Source: Clostridia bacterium (lineage in GTDB: Bacteria; Bacillota_A; Clostridia; Christensenellales; Aristaeellaceae). From it: a DNA stretch of 19,595 bases. The stretch spans positions 1 through 19,595 of the forward strand of contig JAFQIF010000080.1 in assembly GCA_017397695.1 (NCBI GenBank). The letters run 5' to 3'. Positions 7,289-14,763 of this stretch are shown one piece after another (position 1 is the first letter of the stretch; each line of letters opens with the position of its first letter). The translations under genes were made by a program, and so were the position numbers. The notes under the pieces were generated by a model. That model saw only the letters and a program-made list of their open reading frames with translations. It was not told the origin of the DNA and made no database searches.

Positions 7289-8544
7289 GCACCTCCTGCA
7301 AGATACTCCTCCGCCATGTGTACGGCGATGGCTCCGTCTGCCACGGCGGTGACCACCTGCCGCAGCAGTTTGGTCCTTACGTCGCCCACGGCGTATACGC
7401 CGGGAATATTGGTTTCGGTGGTCTCTCCGGCTGCGATATAGCCGCCCTTGTCCAGCTCAATCTGCCCTGCGACGAGCTCGGTGGCGGGTTTCCTGCCGAC
7501 GCTGACGAACACGCCGTCCACTGCCATTTCCATTTCCTGGCCGGTCTGAACATCCCTCAGGCGGATGCCGGAGACCTTGTCTTCGTGAATCAATTCCGTC
7601 ACCACGCTGTTCCAGCGGAATTCCACATTCTCCGCTTTCATCAGCGGCTCATGATAGATCTTCGTTGCCCGAAGGGTATCCCTGCGATGGACAATGATGA
7701 CCTTCTTTGCGATGCGGCTCAGAAGCAGTGCATCCGCTGCCGCAGAGTTGCCGCCGCCCACGACCGCGACCGTCTTGCCCTTGTAGAACATGCCGTCGCA
7801 GGCCGCGCAGTAGGCGACGCCCCGACCAACCAGCTCTTTTTCTTCGGGAACGCCGAGTTCTCTGGGATTGGCGCCCGTTGCCAGCACGATAGTCCGGCCG
7901 TAGAAGGTTCCTTCGCTGGTTGAGACAATCTTCGGATTGGCCTTGAGATTGATGGTGTGCACTTGCGCATTCTGCGTCTTTGCGCCGAAGCGTTCCGCCT
8001 GCTTCTGCATCTGATCCGCCAGCTCCCAGCCGCCGATGCCATCCACAAAGCCCGGATAGTTGTCGATCTGGTGGGTGAGCGCCATCTGCCCGCCGGCGGA
8101 GAGCTTTTCGATCACGAGCGTATCAAGGCCCGCCCTTGCTGCATACAGCGCCGCCGTGTATCCGCCGGGGCCGCCGCCGATGATGATCATGTCATAAACG
8201 TGATCGCTCTGCTTTTTTTCCTGTTTGGGCAGGATACCGGAGAGGAATTCATCGATGGCTGCCTTGGATTCCGGGGCAACGGTGGATGCAACGGGTTTGC
8301 CGTCCACATACAGCCTGAGCGTGGGGATCAATTCAACCTGCAGTTCCTCCCAGAGCCTGTCGTCTTCGTCCATATCGACCTTGACCACTTGGAGCATTCC
8401 TGCGTACTGCCCGGCGATCTGCTCATACGCCGGATTGATTTTGCGGCAGTGCGGGCACCAGGGAGCCCAAAAATCGACCAGAAAGGTTTCCTTGTTTTCA
8501 ATCATTTCCTTAAGTTTCTTTGCGTTTATGTTCATAGCTGCCAT
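7285..8544 (-). CDS. Thioredoxin-thioredoxin reductase fusion protein
   Basis: This 419-residue protein joins an N-terminal thioredoxin domain (about 1-107) to a complete NADPH-thioredoxin reductase (about 116-419). The thioredoxin motif is WAPWCPHC with C30 and C33, and IPT at 73-75 gives the cis-proline. The reductase has an FAD-binding GGGPGG (123-128), the redox pair C246-A-A-C249-D, a second nucleotide-binding VVGGGNSAAA (261-270), and VHRRDTLRA with the HRRxxxR pattern typical of NADPH use. The start at 8544 has AAAGGGG 8 nt upstream. The fusion should pass electrons from NADPH via FAD to its own thioredoxin arm and onward, plausibly to CcdA encoded on the opposite strand. The CPHC dipeptide is like DsbA, not the usual CGPC. 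The domain order (thioredoxin first) differs from the well-known mycobacterial fusion. Confidence 0.93.
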   Translation of the reverse strand: MAAMNINAKKLKEMIENKETFLVDFWAPWCPHCRKINPAYEQIAGQYAGMLQVVKVDMDEDDRLWEELQVELIPTLRLYVDGKPVASTVAPESKAAIDEFLSGILPKQEKKQSDHVYDMIIIGGGPGGYTAALYAARAGLDTLVIEKLSAGGQMALTHQIDNYPGFVDGIGGWELADQMQKQAERFGAKTQNAQVHTINLKANPKIVSTSEGTFYGRTIVLATGANPRELGVPEEKELVGRGVAYCAACDGMFYKGKTVAVVGGGNSAAADALLLSRIAKKVIIVHRRDTLRATKIYHEPLMKAENVEFRWNSVVTELIHEDKVSGIRLRDVQTGQEMEMAVDGVFVSVGRKPATELVAGQIELDKGGYIAAGETTETNIPGVYAVGDVRTKLLRQVVTAVADGAIAVHMAEEYLAGGA

Positions 8545-8575
8545 GGTGTCAGCCCCTTTCGTTTTGTTTTATTAC

Positions 8576-8616
8576 AGTATACCCATATCCTGGATATCAT
8601 TCCGTGATGAAATCAC
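8576..8616 (-). promoter_or_regulatory. Promoter of the thioredoxin-reductase operon with regulator sites
   Basis: On the minus strand TATACT (8576-8581) is the -10 box with a poor -35 hexamer (CGGAAT) 17 nt upstream. GTGATTTCATCAC (8604-8616) is centred 29 nt upstream of the -10 box, matching the ccdA promoter in sequence and distance, including a shared GG after the site. A second palindrome, ATATCC-A-GGATAT (8585-8597), fills the spacer and could be a repressor site. Confidence 0.6.
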
Positions 8617-8620
8617 AAAA

Positions 8621-8667
8621 GCCCGTGCCGGCTGTTCTTTTTTTATTGAGGAACAGCCGGTCCGGGC
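8621..8667 (-). terminator. Long hairpin, likely minus-strand terminator
   Basis: On the minus strand GCCCG and CCGGCTGTTC pair with GAACAGCCGG and CGGGC around an A-rich loop, with one 2x2 mismatch, followed by TTTTGTG. It would stop transcripts arriving from the right before the thioredoxin-reductase promoter. No supported gene lies directly upstream of it on that strand. Confidence 0.6.
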
Positions 8668-8874
8668 ATTGCGGTGTATGATACTGCGCTTCTTGCTTCA
8701 CGCAGAGCATGATGAAGACACATTCCCCCGATCGGCAGCGTGATCGTTGAATACTTGCAAGCAACGAAGATTCTGACAAAGAAAGCGTCTGATCCAAACA
8801 TGAACGACGATTTTGCGCCGGCACAAGTTTTGTTCCGAGGCGGCCTTTTTTGATCGTTAACCGCAATCAGACCC
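8668..8874. other. Stretch without a recognised gene, possible remnant
   Basis: No complete gene is supported. On the plus strand a frame ending with the stop near 8853 reads like protein (PIGSVIVEYLQATKILTK and onward for about 40 residues) with ordinary codon choice, but lacks a start codon and ribosome binding site. The antisense frames are also open. It may be the tail of a decayed gene or part of a structured RNA. Confidence 0.3.
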
Positions 8875-8912
8875 AAAGAGACCTTGAAGGATTGCTCCTT
8901 CAAGGTCTCTTT
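8875..8912 (-). terminator. Terminator of the flavin reductase gene
   Basis: A perfect 17-bp stem (8875-8891 with 8896-8912) closes on a GCAA tetraloop when read on the minus strand. It lies 15 nt after the reductase stop. Its core TGAAGGAGCAATCCTTCA is identical to that of the terminator at 12621. Confidence 0.85.
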
Positions 8913-8926
8913 GCGCATGCCTGGAA

Positions 8927-10708
8927 TTACTTTGCAGCAGCATCCTGAGCGGCGGCAGTGCCGGCGCGGCGGCCCATCGTGCTGTACAGGCCCAGAGAAG
9001 CGGCGAGGATGTAGTTCTCGTTGTAGAAGTAACGGTTGCTCATCTCGCCCGCAGCGTACAGGCCCTCGATCACAGTGCCGTCCTGACGGGTCACACGACC
9101 CTCTTCGGTGGTGGTGACGCCGCCGGCAGAGCCGAAGGTGGTCGGATAGACCTTCACAGCATAGAACGGAGCCTTATCAATCGGCTTGAGGAACGCGGCA
9201 GCCTTGCCGAACGCAGCGTCTTCGCCGGCGGCGACGACGGCGCAGTAGTCGGCGTAGCTCTTTTCGAGATTGGCGGTGTAAACGTGCATCTCGCGCGCCA
9301 GATCGGCGATGGTCTCGCCCTTGACGATGACGCCCTCGGCGACGCCGGCCTCGAGCACGGCGGTGATGGCTTCATCCGCAGCGTCATAGATGTACCAGAA
9401 GGGCGCGTTGCCATCCTGAATCATGTCGGAAGCGGTGTGGTCCATGGTGTCCCAGCCGGCAGCGGCAGCCTCATTGCCGAAGCGGTCGCCGTTGGCGTTC
9501 ACGCCCAGCTGGGCGTTGATGGACAGGCCCGTGCTGTCGCTCAGCGCCGGATCGAAGGTGGTATTGAACAGCGGGGTGGCGAACACGTCAAACGTGCCGG
9601 CGCCAACCTCCAGCGCCATCAGGAAGCCCTCGCCGGTATGGCTCACGGCACTGGTGGGCACCAGACCCGCGCGATGCAGCTTCGGGCTGTACTTGGCGAC
9701 GAGTTCCTCATTCTGGGAGATACCGCCGGTCGCCAGGATGACGGAATCCGCCTTGAAGGTAATGACCTCGTCCGCGGTCTCGGCCTTCACGCCCACAACC
9801 GCACCGGCCTCATTGGTAACCAGCTCGGTCGCCTTGCACTCGGTGATCAGCTTCACGCCACGGCTCTCTACGGAGGCCTGCAGCATCGCGATCAGGCCCG
9901 CGCCGCCGCCGTTGGCCAGGGCCATCGGATAGGCGGAGGAAGCCGCATACGGCACGGTGTCAAACTGCACATCGTTGGCCACGAGCCAGTCGACGGTCTT
10001 GCCGGTCTCGGCGAGCACGCCCTCCAGACGGGTCCAGTCCGGATAGCCGCTCTCCAGGCCGCTCTTGGCCTGGCGGTCCTTCCAGTAGGCCATCATCGCC
10101 TCGAGGCTGTCGCTCTCCAGACGATTTTCGGCGAACAGCTCGGAGCCCACGCTCACCAGGATGCCGCCCGCCAGCAGCGTGGTGCCGCCAACAGCCGCCA
10201 TCTTGTCGATGATGATGACGTCCGCACCGGCGTTCTTCGCAGCCAGCGCAGCGCTCAGGCCCGCGATGCCCGCGCCGACGACGACCACATCGGCGGTCTG
10301 CTCGGCTTCGGCCTTCTCATCCGCAGCGTCATCCGCAGCGGCAACAGCCTTGAGCGCCGCCACATCCGCGCCGGCCTGGATCGCCGCATCTTCCACGGCG
10401 GCCAGAATAGCCTTGCTGGTGATCGTCGCGCCGGTCACGGTATCCACCGCCAGGGACTGCGCTTCAACGATCGCAGCCGGCATGCCCGCGATCGCCGGAT
10501 CGGACAGGCCCGGTGTCTCGCTGTGGGAGACGACCTTCACATCCGCAATCGCATCCTCGGCAAAGGTCACCTCGACGGCGACGTCGCCGTTCATGCCCTT
10601 GGCGGCGGCAGAGTAGGTGCCCGCGGTAAAGCCGGCGGCATATGCCGGGGCGACGAACATGGTCGCCATCATGCACAGGCACAGGATCAGAGAAACGAAT
10701 CTTTTCAT
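8927..10708 (-). CDS. Secreted flavoprotein reductase with FMN-binding and FAD-binding (fumarate reductase-like) domains
   Basis: This 593-residue protein begins with a signal peptide (MKRFVSLILCLCMMATMFVA, likely cut after AYA near residue 24). Residues 26-113 form an FMN-binding domain with DTVTGATITS (89-98), where T95 is the expected site of covalent FMN attachment by ApbE. A charged Ala/Glu linker follows, then from about 138 a FAD-binding reductase domain with VVVVGAGIAG (141-150). Family members reduce an organic acceptor outside the membrane using electrons from membrane carriers, as in fumarate or urocanate reductases. Typical fumarate reductases have HTMGG and NRLGG near the C-terminus; here the matching segments read GSAGG and NYILA, so the substrate is probably not fumarate (inference from manual comparison). 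No ApbE gene is in the window. AAAGGAG precedes the start by about 10 nt. Confidence 0.88.
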   Translation of the reverse strand: MKRFVSLILCLCMMATMFVAPAYAAGFTAGTYSAAAKGMNGDVAVEVTFAEDAIADVKVVSHSETPGLSDPAIAGMPAAIVEAQSLAVDTVTGATITSKAILAAVEDAAIQAGADVAALKAVAAADDAADEKAEAEQTADVVVVGAGIAGLSAALAAKNAGADVIIIDKMAAVGGTTLLAGGILVSVGSELFAENRLESDSLEAMMAYWKDRQAKSGLESGYPDWTRLEGVLAETGKTVDWLVANDVQFDTVPYAASSAYPMALANGGGAGLIAMLQASVESRGVKLITECKATELVTNEAGAVVGVKAETADEVITFKADSVILATGGISQNEELVAKYSPKLHRAGLVPTSAVSHTGEGFLMALEVGAGTFDVFATPLFNTTFDPALSDSTGLSINAQLGVNANGDRFGNEAAAAGWDTMDHTASDMIQDGNAPFWYIYDAADEAITAVLEAGVAEGVIVKGETIADLAREMHVYTANLEKSYADYCAVVAAGEDAAFGKAAAFLKPIDKAPFYAVKVYPTTFGSAGGVTTTEEGRVTRQDGTVIEGLYAAGEMSNRYFYNENYILAASLGLYSTMGRRAGTAAAQDAAAK

Positions 10709-10732
10709 GTCTTTCTTTCTCCTTTCTTTCCT

Positions 10733-10786
10733 GTTTGTACGTACAAACCATGACTATATTATATTGCATATGTGTTCTTAAGTAAA
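10733..10786 (-). promoter_or_regulatory. Flavin reductase promoter with operator at the start site
   Basis: On the minus strand TTTACT (10781-10786), a 17-nt spacer and TATAAT (10758-10763) form a good promoter. The predicted start is near 10751. Directly downstream is the perfect palindrome GTTTGTACGTACAAAC (10733-10748), placed where a repressor would block initiation. The palindrome style fits TetR-like or similar dimeric repressors; no such gene is in the window. Confidence 0.7.
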
Positions 10787-10863
10787 TAGATGTGCGCCTG
10801 TGATTCAAATAAACTGAATTTTCTGATATTCCGCGCTGCGTGGACTGCGCGCTGTGAATGCAT

Positions 10864-10892
10864 GCTTTCGGGATTGAATTTGGGCGTATAAT
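10864..10892 (+). promoter_or_regulatory. Probable promoter of the GH13 gene
   Basis: A perfect TATAAT stands at 10887-10892, 35 nt before the start codon. The hexamer 17 nt upstream (GCTTTC) is poor, so activation by a regulator is possible. Confidence 0.5.
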
Positions 10893-10927
10893 GCGCTATC
10901 CTTTGTATGGAGTCAGGAGGGATGCAT

Positions 10928-12601
10928 ATGAAAAAAGCATGGTGGAAAGAAGCGGTTGTTTATCAGATTTATCCGCGCAGCTTTATGGACAGCGACGGCG
11001 ACGGCGTGGGCGATCTCAGGGGCATCACCAGCCGTCTGGATTATCTGAAAGAGCTGGGTATTGACGTCATCTGGCTTTCGCCGGTGTACAAATCGCCGAA
11101 CTACGACAACGGCTACGACATCAGCGATTATCAGGATATCATGGACGAGTTCGGCACCATGGAGGATTTTGACGAGATGCTGCGTGAAGCGCATGCGCGA
11201 GGCATCCGGATCGTCATGGACCTGGTCGTCAATCATTCGTCCTTCGAGCATAAGTGGTTTGTTGAAAGCCGCAAGAGCAAGGACAATCCATACCGCGATT
11301 TCTACATCTGGCGCGATCCGAAGGAGGATGGCGGCAGGCCCAACAACTGGGGCGCGTGGTTCGGCGGCCCGGCATGGACGCTGGACGAGGCGACCGGACA
11401 GTATTATCTGCATCTGTTCACGCCCCAGCAGCCCGATCTCAACTGGGACAATCCCAAAGTCCGCGACGCGGTGTTTGATATGATGACCTGGTGGTGCGAA
11501 AAGGGAATCGACGGCTTCCGCATGGACGTGATCAGCCTCATTTCCAAGGCGCCCGGCCTGCCGGACGGAGAAAAGGCGCCCGGCGCGATCTACGGACAGC
11601 ATGCACCCTATACCACACACGGCCCGCATGTGCATGAATATCTGAAGGAAATGAACCGGAGGGTGCTCTCGAGATACGATCTGCTGACCGTGGGCGAGAC
11701 CGCAGGCGTTACCGTGGAGCAGGCGGCGAAATACGCCAATCTGGACGGCAGCGAGCTGGGCATGGTCTTCCAGTTTGAACATGTGGAGCCGGAGCGAAAG
11801 TTTGGCAAGTGGACCGATAAGCCCGAGCCGCTTAGCTTTGTCCGGGAAAACCTGACTAAATGGCAGTATGATCTGGAGGGCAAGGCATGGAATTCCCTCT
11901 TTCTGGATAATCACGACCAGCCGCGCGCCGTATCGCACTTTGGCTGCGACAGCGAACAGCACCGCGAGGCTTGCGCCAAGATGCTGGCGACCATGCTTCA
12001 CATGATGCAGGGCACGCCGTATATCTATCAGGGTCAGGAACTGGGCATGACCAACTACCCATTCACGGACGTGAGCGAGTTCCGCGATATCGAGAGCATC
12101 AATGCCTGCCATGAGTGGGTGGATACCGGACGGGCGACGATGGAGGAATTCTGGCCGTGCCTGATCTTCAAGAGCAGGGACAATGCCCGTACGCCCATGC
12201 AGTGGGATGACAGCGAGAACGCGGGCTTTACCACCGGTACACCGTGGATCGGCGTCAATCCCAATTACAAGACCATCAACGCCAAGGCGCAGATGGGCGA
12301 TCCGGATTCCGTATTCAGCTATTATAAGAAGCTGATCGCCCTGCGCAAGCAGTATGAAATCATCACCTATGGCCGCTATGCGCTGATCATGGAGGACGAT
12401 CCGCAGATTTTTGCGTATACCCGTACGCTGGAAAATGAATGCCTGCTGTGCGTATGCAATTACTCGGACAGCGAAGCGGAATGTACGCTGCCCGATGGAT
12501 TTGAAAGCGCGCAGTGCCTGATTGCCAACATGAACCGTGAAAGCATATCCGGCAGCATGACGCTCAGACCGTATGAGTGCTTTGTGCTGCTGCGCAAATG
12601 A
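10928..12601 (+). CDS. GH13 alpha-glucosidase, likely oligo-1,6-glucosidase
   Basis: This 557-residue cytosolic enzyme cleaves alpha-glucosidic bonds of short sugars. It starts KKAWWKEAVVYQIYPRSFMD and has the calcium loop D21-S-D-G-D-G-V-G-D29. The catalytic residues are D200 in GFRMDVIS, E257 in TVGETAG and D330 in FLDNHDQPR. ARTPMQWD further down is also typical of the GH13_31-type group. The valine after the nucleophile (V201) is the residue linked in this group with activity on alpha-1,6 bonds. Trehalose-6-phosphate hydrolase and alpha-1,4-glucosidase remain possible. AGGAGGG is spaced for the ATG at 10928; ATGs at 10907 and 10922 are too close. It stands alone, divergent from the flavin reductase, with its own terminator. 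No sugar transporter for it is visible. Confidence 0.88.
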   Translation: MKKAWWKEAVVYQIYPRSFMDSDGDGVGDLRGITSRLDYLKELGIDVIWLSPVYKSPNYDNGYDISDYQDIMDEFGTMEDFDEMLREAHARGIRIVMDLVVNHSSFEHKWFVESRKSKDNPYRDFYIWRDPKEDGGRPNNWGAWFGGPAWTLDEATGQYYLHLFTPQQPDLNWDNPKVRDAVFDMMTWWCEKGIDGFRMDVISLISKAPGLPDGEKAPGAIYGQHAPYTTHGPHVHEYLKEMNRRVLSRYDLLTVGETAGVTVEQAAKYANLDGSELGMVFQFEHVEPERKFGKWTDKPEPLSFVRENLTKWQYDLEGKAWNSLFLDNHDQPRAVSHFGCDSEQHREACAKMLATMLHMMQGTPYIYQGQELGMTNYPFTDVSEFRDIESINACHEWVDTGRATMEEFWPCLIFKSRDNARTPMQWDDSENAGFTTGTPWIGVNPNYKTINAKAQMGDPDSVFSYYKKLIALRKQYEIITYGRYALIMEDDPQIFAYTRTLENECLLCVCNYSDSEAECTLPDGFESAQCLIANMNRESISGSMTLRPYECFVLLRK

Positions 12602-12620
12602 TCCCTGTCGAGGTATGAGA

Positions 12621-12657
12621 AGCGCCCCTGAAGGAGCAATCCTTCAGGGGCGCTTTT
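12621..12657. terminator. Bidirectional terminator between the GH13 and cupin genes
   Basis: A perfect 15-bp stem (12621-12635 with 12640-12654) closes on GCAA and is followed by TTTT. It lies 19 nt after the GH13 stop and 13 nt from the end of the opposing cupin gene. The core TGAAGGAGCAATCCTTCA also occurs in the flavin reductase terminator, in the same orientation relative to transcription. Confidence 0.88.
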
Positions 12658-12667
12658 GTGCTGAGAA

Positions 12668-13018
12668 TCAGTAGGTGTAGTTTTCCACATCCACCTTGTC
12701 CGGATTGGTGTACGGCGCGAGGGTGGAGATCATCTTCATGGGCTTGTCATAGTTGTTGATGCAGTAGTGAATCTCGCCCGGCTCGATGTGAATGAGATCG
12801 CCGGCCTTGAGATGATTGACCACGCCATCGACAACGATGTCAATCTCGCCCTCGAGGATGAAGAAGTTCTCTTCCATCACGTTGTGGTAGTGCGCCTTAA
12901 AATCCTGACCCGGATTGAAGGCGACGAGGGCAAAGTTGGAGCGCGGGCCCTTCATCAGGTACTTGGGGCCACTGTCGCCGAAGCGGTATTCGCGTTCGTT
13001 TTCATTGACAATATACAT
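12668..13018 (-). CDS. Small single-domain cupin
   Basis: This 116-residue protein is a one-domain cupin. Motif 1 is H43-Y-H45 then E50 and G57 (AHYHNVMEENFFILEGE), and motif 2 is GDLIHIEPGEIH with H84, so a metal-binding site of three His and one Glu is intact. Such proteins may be sugar isomerases, epimerases, dioxygenases or sugar sensors; sequence alone does not decide. The start at 13018 is preferred because AGAGAGGAA lies about 9 nt upstream; a Met seven codons earlier would have a weaker site. It follows lsrK on the same strand after 128 nt with only a weak possible hairpin between, so it may belong to the lsrR-lsrK transcript. A role in handling phospho-AI-2 is conceivable (inference). 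Confidence 0.82.
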   Translation of the reverse strand: MYIVNENEREYRFGDSGPKYLMKGPRSNFALVAFNPGQDFKAHYHNVMEENFFILEGEIDIVVDGVVNHLKAGDLIHIEPGEIHYCINNYDKPMKMISTLAPYTNPDKVDVENYTY

Positions 13019-13146
13019 AAATTTGATTCCTCTCTCCATCTCTTTCTAAAGAAATAAGGGAAGCGGCATCTCAGCGCTCTCCGCGAGAACGATACCGTTA
13101 GAAGCAAGGCGAATCGCAGCGGATGCGGGAGCGGATCACTGGCCGT

Positions 13147-14709
13147 TTACACGCCGGGCGCCGCCCACATGTAGCGGGTGAGGCGGTCGTCGGAGATGGC
13201 CAGCTCGCGGGCGTAAACCTCGCGCCAGACCTTGTACATCTCCATGTAGGTCTTGTGGTTGTCCATATTGGGCTCGTAGCGCTTGTCCATGCGGGCGAGC
13301 TTACGCGCGGTTTCGGAGATATTCTCGTACAGGCCCACGCCGTAGCCGGCCATGATCGCAGCGCCCAGCGCCGTCGCTTCCTTGACAACCGGCACATTTA
13401 CCGGCTTGCCCAGCACGTCGGCAAGAATCTGGCACCACAGATCGGACTTGGACGCGCCGCCGGCGAAGATGACCTCGTCGGGCATGTTGCCGGTGGATTC
13501 CTCGACCAGCTTCATATGGCCGTAGGTAACCATCGCGGTGTTTTCCATGATCGCACGGTAGAAGGTGTAGCGGTTGTACTTGTCGGGATCAAAATCGAAA
13601 TTCATGAACGACGGGCTCGCGTGACGCCAAGAGACGTAGTTCATCACATCGGAGAAGGTGCACATCATGCCGTAGCAGCCGGCGGGGATGTCCTTCGCCT
13701 TCTCGTTCATCAGGTCGTACGGATCGCGGCCGCAGGTTTTGGAAAGTTCCTTTTCTGCCGTGCAGAACGCGTCGCGGTACCAGCGCATGACCATGCCCGG
13801 CTTGAACGCCAGCGCCTCATACTGCCAGATGCCCGGCACGCTGTGGCAGTTCACGCGGACGCGGCAGTGCTCGTCGGTCTTCGCCTCGTCGGTGTTGTAT
13901 TCATACTGCCAGAAGCTGCCGCCGAAGATGGCCGCCTGGTTGGGATCGACCACGCCGACGCCCACGCAGCCCAGCTGCGCATCGCCGCCGCCGGCGACGA
14001 CCGGGGTGCCTACAGCAAGGCCGGTATCCGCCGCGCCCTTTTCGGAAACGGAGGCTACGATCGTGCCGCATTCGTAGGTCTTGGGGAAGATGCCGGTCTT
14101 AAGTCCGATGGAAGCGGCGATGGAATCATCCCAGTCGCGCGCCTTAAGATCGTAGATGCCGGTGGTGCAGGCATTGGACGGCTCGGAGGAGAACACGCCG
14201 GTCATCTTGTAGATAAGCCAGTCGTTGAACATGGTGCACAGCGCGGTCTTTTCGTAGACCTCGGGCATCTTGTTCTTGACCCAGAAGATACGCGGCAGCG
14301 CGCCCAGCGCATAGGTCTGGCCGGATTCGTGGTAAATCTTCTTTTCCAGCTCGGGGTCCATACGGATCAGCTCGCCGACCTCGTCGTTGGAGCGGCCATC
14401 CACGTTGGCGCAGGCCCAGATCTCGTTGCCGTCCTTGTCGTAGAGCACGATACCCTCGCGCATGCAGGTGGTGGAGACGGCGGCGATATCCTGCGGATTT
14501 ACGCCGGTCTGCTCGATGACGCCGCGGATACAGTTGCGGGCCAGCTCCCAGTTGGTCGTCCAGTCAAAGTCCATGCTGCCCGGGAAGCGGGGATCCTCCG
14601 CATGCGTCCATTCCTGCTGAACGCAGCCGAGCTGCTCGCCGTCGAGGCTGAAGAGCACTGCACGTACGCTGCCGGTGCCCGCATCCACGGCCATGAGGGT
14701 TTTTGCCAT
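13147..14709 (-). CDS. lsrK: Autoinducer-2 kinase (FGGY family)
   Basis: This 520-residue FGGY-family kinase should phosphorylate imported autoinducer-2 (DPD), trapping it in the cytosol and making the ligand for LsrR. The N-terminal phosphate loop is VDAGTGSVRA (8-17), and the catalytic base is expected at D243 in VVAGGGDAQLGC. Several stretches match enterobacterial LsrK closely as I recall it, e.g. MREGIVLY, WACANVD, SNACTTG, RWYRDAFC, PSF and NVPVVKEATALG. The C-terminal LWKAPGL of E. coli corresponds to MWAAPGV here. The start at 14709 is chosen because AAAGG sits 9 nt before it, whereas a Met three codons earlier would have no spacing. It lies 54 nt after lsrR on the same strand. Linkage to lsrR, lsrA, lsrC and lsrD makes the AI-2 role much more likely than a generic pentulose kinase. 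Confidence 0.9.
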   Translation of the reverse strand: MAKTLMAVDAGTGSVRAVLFSLDGEQLGCVQQEWTHAEDPRFPGSMDFDWTTNWELARNCIRGVIEQTGVNPQDIAAVSTTCMREGIVLYDKDGNEIWACANVDGRSNDEVGELIRMDPELEKKIYHESGQTYALGALPRIFWVKNKMPEVYEKTALCTMFNDWLIYKMTGVFSSEPSNACTTGIYDLKARDWDDSIAASIGLKTGIFPKTYECGTIVASVSEKGAADTGLAVGTPVVAGGGDAQLGCVGVGVVDPNQAAIFGGSFWQYEYNTDEAKTDEHCRVRVNCHSVPGIWQYEALAFKPGMVMRWYRDAFCTAEKELSKTCGRDPYDLMNEKAKDIPAGCYGMMCTFSDVMNYVSWRHASPSFMNFDFDPDKYNRYTFYRAIMENTAMVTYGHMKLVEESTGNMPDEVIFAGGASKSDLWCQILADVLGKPVNVPVVKEATALGAAIMAGYGVGLYENISETARKLARMDKRYEPNMDNHKTYMEMYKVWREVYARELAISDDRLTRYMWAAPGV

Positions 14710-14763
14710 AGGAACCATCCTTTCTGAATATATAGATTGTAACGTCGTATCAAACAGGACGAA

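Noticed and set aside
8643..8918. Small minus-strand open frame of 91 codons
   Set aside because: It starts inside the flavin reductase terminator and ends inside another hairpin, so it cannot be a normal gene.
9284..10753. Open frame of 489 codons on the plus strand opposite the flavin reductase
   Set aside because: Shadow of a gene with a clear signal peptide and two flavin domains; rich in His, Gly, Arg and Ala with no motif.
13123..14727. Open frame of 534 codons on the plus strand opposite lsrK
   Set aside because: It mirrors lsrK in a GC-rich gene, has low-complexity His/Ala/Val/Gly-rich content, no ribosome binding site and no recognisable family.
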